A stretch of DNA of 64,000 nucleotides. It comes from Boswellia sacra (lineage: Eukaryota > Streptophyta > Magnoliopsida > Sapindales > Burseraceae). Shown in pieces: positions 57,431-64,000 of the stretch; positions within the stretch are counted from its first letter, which is position 1, and each line of letters opens with the position of its first letter. The DNA lies in assembly GCA_013180625.2 (NCBI GenBank), contig SNVD02010063.1:124001-188000 (forward strand). The letters are read 5' to 3'. The notes under the pieces are model-generated. The model was not told where the DNA came from, did not search any database, and saw only the letters and a program-made list of their open reading frames with translations. Position numbers and translations under genes: made by a program.

Positions 57431-60400
57431 TTACCATCCCTTGCCAATGAGCCACAACCAATCTAGTGTAACCCCAGCAAATATACCTCCGAGAAGAAAC
57501 AACACAAGCAAATTTCCCAGTGCATTTTGTTCAGGTCCCTATATGATGTAAAATACAATTAATACTTTTTTATAACGTTGCTAAATGATCAATGATTTAA
57601 GTAATCATGTAGTGAACAAACCTTATAGCCTTTTGGTGCAGAAGTAAGGACACAGACTGTGAGGTAACCATTAGATAAACCTAAGAAGGATGTTAGCATA
57701 ATCATCCAGCCCTGGTCACCAAATTTGGCTGTGAAGTAGAATGCTGGGATTAGTAAGAAACGAGACAGAATTGCTACCATGAGACCTTTTCGAGACTCCA
57801 ACTTCAAGAATTTCAGCAGTGGAATGTATCTGCCAATCAGATCCCACACATTATACATTGCTATCAAAACAAGTGCATACCTGAAAAGTAAACACGCAAT
57901 GAAATATTAGGCAATAGATATTAATAGAATTATATTGAAAAAGATTGTAACGTCGACCTTATTGCTCTCAGTGAACACTTACCAGGTACCCAAACTGTGT
58001 GATCCGGTATCTTCAGATAAAAATCCAGGAAAAATTGATAATGTCAGAACATAAATGAGAAACATATCAATTGCATAATCAATATTCTCTAACAATAACT
58101 CCTTGTTGCTCAGCCGGACAAGTGGTTCCTCACTCTGCATGAAATTTCTAAGTGTTAAAAAGGACTGAATTGCACATTACTAAGATCCTTTTTTGCTTAT
58201 CATTAGAGAAAGGAGCATACTTCTTTGCCAAAAGTTTGGATACCACCAGCAGCGAGGTCAGATGAAACAGTTTTGGATCCTTCAGAGGCTGCCTTAGCAC
58301 GGTAGTACTTCACGATGGGTAGTTTCGGAAAGACAAACGCATAGAGAAGAACGCAGAGAAGCTCAAAAAAGGTTGCAATAGAGAAGAATAGAACTGCAAG
58401 AAATGGTGAGGGTGAGTAATATTTAGTAAAAAACTGAAGAGAAAGGTTTATGAGCCTGTTATTCCACTAAACTTTAGGGTTTTTTAATTTATTTTAATTT
58501 ATTTATATTTAACTTCCCTGTAAAAGAAACATACCAGACTACGGCATAACTTTCAGGGATGAGCAGATTTGCCATGGTGGGTCATTTTACAAACCTGGTG
58601 AGCTAATCAAAACCAGATGTCATAGAGTGCCCCTCAAACTTCAATATTAGCTAATATATTTAAGGAAACTATGGTCATCAGAGTTATCAATTCATCATGA
58701 TGTTATTTTATAGGAAATCATCAGAGACTTCTACACATAATCGCTTATCGATAGCTGTGTCTACTTGCGACAATTCATGAAACAGATCAGTAAATGTATG
58801 CGACCGGGTAGAAGATAAAAACTGATTAAGGAATAAAATCAATATGACAAAAATGAAATGGTTAGCAAACATACAACTTAGTTAAAAAGGACTTCCATTA
58901 ACATGCATAAAACCAAATGTATAAAGGGCACGTGGGAATATAAACAACATGAGGAAGAGCAGAATTGACTTGTTTAATATCCAATTTAGTTTGCATATCT
59001 GGTCTTTAGTCCACTCAATATCAGACAAATAGAATTTCGTTTATCTTAAAATCAGAAAAGTCTATGCCAGGGAACAGTAATAAAAAGTAAAACTATATGG
59101 AATTTATTCTCTCTTTCTACATTTCAAATCGCAGACGAAACACAGGGAATTCAAACATACTAGCCCCATTGCGAAGACCATTCCTTGAGTTCTCAAAAGC
59201 TGCTTTTGTGATTAGCCTCAGAGCAGATGTTAGAGCTCCGGATGCAGCCAACCCAGCAAGGAAAGACTGAAGAATATACAAAAGGCAAGATAATGTCATA
59301 TAAATAAATCAGAGCTGAAACTATCAGAAACATAGATATCACTGGAATATAGTAGTGCCAACCACATATACTGACTTGAATTAATTCAGGGCTCATGAAA
59401 GAAAGGTCTCCAACCATTCCACCCTGGACATGAGCATCAGCAACTCCAAAAGCACCGCTAAGGGCACAAATTCCAATGAAAGTTCCAAGTCCTCCTTTAC
59501 CTGATGTAGCTAAATCCAGCTACCAAAGAATAATAAAGAGAAAGGATGATATGGTTTCAAAGGATATAAAGTTCAACTAATTATTGAGCAACAGGTAAAA
59601 AATATGGGGTATATTTGATTGTATAATTTCAGTATAAAAGAATGGTACTTACAATGAGAACCAAAAGCGTACTTAAGAAAAACAGAGTATATCCAAATAA
59701 ATTTCTTCTTCTAGTATCAAGTTTTGCCTCATTGTATGCTAGTATTGCAAGTGTTCCAAGTGCAAATGGTTGATATACAAGAGTAAGGACCCTTGAGGGG
59801 TGGTATCGCTGGAAAAGGGAATGGAAACTCAGTTAAAACACTTACCAATGCCTAACAGCAGCAGTGATCCACATACCCTTGGAAAGTATACTCCCAAATA
59901 TATAAAGTTAATTATGAACATTAAATATTGCAAAATTCAAAGTTCCATAGCTTGACAAAATATTTGATGCATTTGGATCTAGATTCAGTAATACATTATG
60001 ATCAAAGCACTGTTAAAAACAAAGAGGAAAGTCTAAAAACCAATCAGAAGAAAAAAACCTGAATAAATTAGATACCAATCAGAAATATATAGCCACAACA
60101 ATTGGATACAGTCTTCAAACTGATTGCCTTTTGAAGTTAATGAGTGGATGAAAAAGTAAATGCCTATATGTTCGACATTTAGTAAAATCTGTTCATTTAG
60201 AAGTTATCAGTGACAGGATACAGAAGAAACTACTAAATAAAAGTACAAATTTCAAATACTTAATACTAAATAATTTAAATGCAGAATATATAAACCAATT
60301 GGCTTGGTTTTTGTTTTGCAGCAAAAGCCAATCAAATTATTCAACAAAATTCAATTTCGTTGGAATTTTTGGATTTTGGTCTCACAATTGATCAAATTTA

Positions 60401-60729
60401 ATGACCTCAACAGGAAACCAAATCATCAATGAAAATTTGTAAAAAGCCTACAAAAGAATACAAAAAGGAAGGGGATATGAAGTTTACAGGGAACAAGTAA
60501 ACATAATAATCTTCTATTGTCAGCATACTGTTCCATGAAAAGAGGCACCCGTTTCCGAGAAGCCAGCACACAACCATCGCCGCATATTTTCCCTGAAATT
60601 GCAGCAAAACTATATCAGAAATTTCCTCAACAAATTTCTCCTCCTGTAATGTAAACTTGATAGTTAAAGGAATCAAAGAGTCTAATGACAAACCTCAAGC
60701 TTGGCTGGAGCTCTGTCAGAGGAAACCAT
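57431..60729 (-). CDS. ENT3: Equilibrative nucleoside transporter (ENT3-like), intact copy 2
   Basis: Nine exons (60694-60729, 60488-60592, 59653-59808, 59376-59519, 59161-59266, 58221-58393, 57983-58134, 57622-57880, 57431-57538) give 412 residues; plant ENTs of this clade are about 415-420. All borders are GT-AG and in frame. Family blocks are GKYAAMVVCWLLGNGCLFSW, YQPFALGTLAI, GAFGVADAHVQGGMVGDLSF, SFLAGLAASGALTSALRLIT, SIFPGFLSEDTG, WDLIGRYIPLLKF, YFTAKFGDQGWMIMLTSFLG and GPEQNALGNLLV, with the terminal LDWLWLIGKGW. About eleven hydrophobic segments are expected, with a hydrophilic loop after TM6. The family carries nucleosides across the plasma membrane with proton coupling in plants. 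A 5' UTR intron is likely (60758-61249). This is the only undamaged copy here. Confidence 0.95.
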
Positions 60730-60757
60730 GACTACTTAACTACTTCCTTTCAAACAC

Positions 60758-61106
60758 CTAAAAAACAAAAAATGCAAACTTAGCCCAAGAATAATATGAC
60801 TGTTTACAACCTTGCTAATCCTACCATTGCAAATTGCAATAATTTAACTAAAAGTCTACACTATCAGTTGTTGCACTAAACTCGCTTCAATCATTTCTCC
60901 CACATGGTTGAACAACCAAATATTGATGATAATAATAATAATAATAATCATCATCATCATATAGGCACAATGAGATTCAACTATAACAAAGGCATCACAT
61001 ATTGATGAAAGCATTGAAATTGAATCCATTTAATAAATCCACTCATTAAAACACAACATATAAAGTGAAACAATAAAACTTAACAAAGAAAGAAATACCG
61101 AGAAGA

Positions 61107-61153
<47 letters not shown>

Positions 61154-61249
61154 CAAACTTTCAGGTAAACAAAACTTGCATATTATTTTCATCAACAACA
61201 TTATACATGAACAATATTACAGAAGGGGAGCAGAGGAGAGGAGAGATAC
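60758..61249 (-). other. Candidate 5' UTR intron of the intact ENT gene
   Basis: On the minus strand a donor CCGG/GTATCTC near 61249 and an acceptor TTTTTTAG/GTGTTTGAAAGG at 60758 bracket 492 bp upstream of the ATG. The intron would contain the AT microsatellite at about 61108-61148. Inferred from splice signals only. Confidence 0.4.
61108..61148. repeat. AT dinucleotide microsatellite
   Basis: About 19 TA units occur upstream of the intact ENT gene. A smaller AAT/ATC compound tract lies at 60930-60960. Confidence 0.95.
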
Positions 61250-62619
61250 CCGGAAGGCAGAAAACCATAAAAGTGAATGTAGAGAAGGTGCAGCGTCCAA
61301 GTGGGAACGTACATAAGCAGATGCTAAAAAGAGATTCTTGAACGTTTCTGTAAAGAATCTGAATCTACGTTGAATTGAGATTTTTAGATAATAAAGAAAA
61401 ACAAAGAACACTTCAAGTTCAACGACCCGCTTTCTAAGTGATCGTAAATCGTTTAAGGAATATTTTACGCCTATAAACTGCTGCCAGACACGCAAGTTTT
61501 GACTTTTGATATGAAGAATCAATTGTGTAAAATTACATGTTTGCGACTCCTCTGTTCAATGTTTTAAGGCTACGGGTTAGGGTATTTTCGTCTTCATGAC
61601 TACAATAATCTAACACTTTTCGGTGGCTTTTGTTGACCATTCTTTGAGTTATTGCCGATAAGAGCATGAGATAATCTTTCAAGATAAAAGTTAGAATCCG
61701 TTTATACTACCTCAAAAGGTTCTCAAAACAAAAGTTGAATCAAGTAATTAACTGTTTAGAAGAAAGTGTTGTTTTTGAATCTTTAAGTTCATTAAATAAG
61801 ACTAAGAACCAATGAAATAATAAAAATCATTCACATAATTTCCAAAACAAGTAGTATACCAATTAAAAATTAAAAATTATTATTTTTCTCTTATCAAATA
61901 GAAGTAAGATAGCAAATTTAGTGAACAGCCATTCATTTTAACATTTCCGAACAGGAACTAAATATCCAATTGAAAAGCACCTTTAGTTGATTAATTTTGA
62001 AAACAATTTAATTAAATTAATTTTTTTCCCAGTTTCTTCGCTTATTTTCTTATGTCCATATTTCAAATTCGATAAAAAATTTGTCTTTACATGTGACTTG
62101 ACTTAACCAAAAGCGGCACGTTTCTAAATGTTCACACACTTTATGGGCTTGGATTGATTGGATGGAGCCCACCAATCCATTTCTCAATCTCATTTTCAAA
62201 CCACGTGATTGTCAACTTTTTTTTTCTTTTTTTTAAGTAAAATGGCAGATTAGCGACATTTTAGTCTCTTGAATCGCTAAAGCAAATTTTTTGCTCAACT
62301 GCTCATTGCAGACAATTCACATTATCTAAATCATTAACGATCGAGGTCGGAATAGTGTGTAAAGTCATCAATGATTAAGATGATAAATCAAATAATCATT
62401 CTAACATCCAGCAATTTACAGAACTGTACAGTTTCAACATACAACATTGAAGGGAGCTTTGGCCAAGATTTGCCTCAAGTTAATTCTGGTAAATAGCTCT
62501 CATCCATCATTTGGCTATCCATATTTTAGATTACTAAAATAAAAAAATGTAGTACTTTCTTCTAAACTAGGATAAAAAATAGAAGAATTTCCTCTTCTGA
62601 GAGCAGCCAGAATCAGATC
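61250..62619. other. Promoter of ENT copy 2 and 3' flank of ENT copy 3
   Basis: No gene was found. The frame at 61217-61522 overlaps the putative untranslated first exon and has no family match. Confidence 0.5.
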
Positions 62620-64000
62620 TTACCATCCCTTGCCAATCAGCCAGAACCAATCGAGTGCAACCCCAGCAAATCTACCTCCAAAAAGAAACAATACAAGCAA
62701 ATTTCCCAGTGAATTTTGCTCCAGTCCCTACGCATTGTGAAAGAGAATACTATATATATATATAACCACTCTATAGTCTAAGTCATATAACTAGTTGTAA
62801 CATACTATCACTGGGCAGGTAAAATTAAAAAATAAACGAAAAACATCTAAATAAATAAACTTTTAACCACCCACCAAATGATATTATAGCACGTTGAATG
62901 TAAACTACAATTAATACTTTCCCAGACACTGCTAAATGATCAATGATTGAAGTATTCGTGCAGTGAACAAACCTTGTAGCCTTTCGGCGCCGAAGTAAGG
63001 ACACAGACTGTGAGGTAATTAACCATTTGATAAAGCTAAGAGGGATGTTAGCATAGTCATCCAGCCCTGGTCACCATATTTGGCTGTGAAGTAGAATGCT
63101 GGGACGTATACAAAACTAGAAAGAATTGCTACCATGAGAACTTCACGAGACTTCAATGTCAAGAATTTTGGCAGTGAAATGTATCTCCCAATCAGGTCAC
63201 ACACATTATACGTTGCTATCAAAACAAGTTGATACGTGAATAGTCAAGACATAACAAAATATCAGGCAATAGATATGAATAAAATTATTAGGAAGAGATT
63301 GAATGTTGAGAGAAGTTACACTAAAGGGAAAAGAAACTCTTCTTATGTTGCTCTTGGTGAACAATTACCAGGCGCCTAGACTGTGGGACCCAGTATCTTC
63401 AGATAAAAATCCAGGAAAAATTGATAGTGACACAGCATAAATGAGAAACATATCGATTGCATAATCAATATTCTTTCGCAACTCCTCCTCGCTGCTCCGC
63501 CGCTCAAGTTGTTCCTCACTCTGCATGAAAATGCTGAGTGTTTGAAAGGACTGAGTTGCAGATTACGAGGATCCTTTTGTTGTTTATCATTAGAGAAATG
63601 AGCATACTTCCTCTTCGGTTAAAGCGTGGATGCCACCACCAGCAAGGTCGGATAAAACAGTTTTGGATCCTTCAGAGGCTGCCTTATCACGATAGTATTT
63701 CACAATAGGTAATTTTGGAAATGTAAACATACAGAGAAGAACGCAAACAAGCTCAAAAAAAGTTGCAGGAGCGAAGAATAGAACTGCAAGAAATGGTAAG
63801 TAATATTAAGTTAAAAAATCAAGAGAAAGGTTTATGAGTCTGTTATTACACCAAACTTGTAGCGTTTTATTTTATTTATTTTTTTATTTCAAAGTAAAAG
63901 GAGCATACAAAATACATAACTTTTCAGGTATGAGCAGAATTTCGCATAGCGAGTCCTCTAACAAACCCGATGAGCTAGTCAAACTTTCAGTATTTGCTAC
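62620..64000 (-). pseudogene. ENT3: ENT3-like copy 3, damaged and cut by the window edge
   Basis: Exons matching 6-9 of the intact gene are visible: 63608-63783, 63369-63520, about 62970-63222 and 62620-62727. Exon 8 has a 4-bp AATT insertion after LALSNG that shifts the frame and makes an immediate stop. Its 3' splice site reads TTCAC where the intact copy has TTCAG. Exon 7 is still open (SEEQLERRS to GSHSLGAW), and exon 9 keeps the frame but has replacements such as GLEQNSLGN. Exons 1-5 lie beyond the window. With the exon 8 lesion the last third cannot be made, so I call it a pseudogene; a truncated protein cannot be excluded. Confidence 0.85.

Noticed and set aside
1..64000. CRISPR arrays, bacterial operons, tRNA or rRNA genes, or known plant microRNA precursors
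   Set aside because: No regularly spaced identical repeats with unique spacers, no prokaryotic gene organisation, and no cloverleaf, rRNA or familiar miRNA sequence was spotted by eye. A covariance-model scan would be needed to exclude small RNAs fully.

Overview
This is nuclear DNA from a flowering plant, almost certainly a eudicot. Genes are split by AT-rich introns with GT-AG borders. Intergenic DNA is AT-rich and full of microsatellites, MITE-like hairpins and DNA-transposon remnants. Nuclear genes for chloroplast, lipid-signalling, MYB and nucleoside-transport proteins lie in usual plant form. A rosid such as Citrus is a reasonable guess, but the window does not prove the species.

Layout. 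(a) 1-6.5 kb: a possible Copia LTR remnant, then three minus-strand wound-induced-polypeptide (DUF3774) genes in tandem. (b) 6.5-9.9 kb: a complete Mutator-like element with a perfect 9-bp target duplication and very long terminal inverted repeats packed with CGAGTG-type iterations. It carries a captured piece of ribosomal protein eS6, so it is a Pack-MULE. (c) 10.3-13.8 kb: THF1/Psb29, five exons, plus strand. (d) 14.9-20.6 kb: diacylglycerol kinase DGK5, twelve exons, minus strand, convergent with THF1. (e) 21.6-22.9 kb: a 1.3-kb repeat element with an 11-bp flanking duplication. (f) 23.4-30.8 kb: a BAHD acyltransferase locus with one intact intronless gene and two decayed copies, rearranged by tandem duplication and deletion. 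(g) 31.2-39.0 kb: a 2.3-2.8 kb segment present twice in direct orientation, with a Tourist-like MITE in only one copy, a 348-bp tandem repeat and a hAT-type element between them. (h) 40.8-42.1 kb: an R2R3-MYB gene of the MYB102/74/41 group. (i) 42-49.6 kb: a gene-poor stretch. (j) 49.7-51.1 kb: a GPI-anchored protein of the At4g28100 type. (k) 52.3-64 kb: three tandem minus-strand copies of an equilibrative nucleoside transporter (ENT3-like). The middle copy is intact, the proximal one is a multiply broken pseudogene, and the distal one is broken and runs off the window.

The genes do not form a pathway; the order reflects ordinary plant chromosome structure. The shared theme is local duplication followed by decay (WIP, BAHD, the 31/37-kb segment, ENT), with DNA transposons inserted between. 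The most notable object is the Pack-MULE, about 450 bp upstream of the THF1 start codon. Exon borders were set by eye from GT-AG sites, reading frame and family similarity. No alignment was run.
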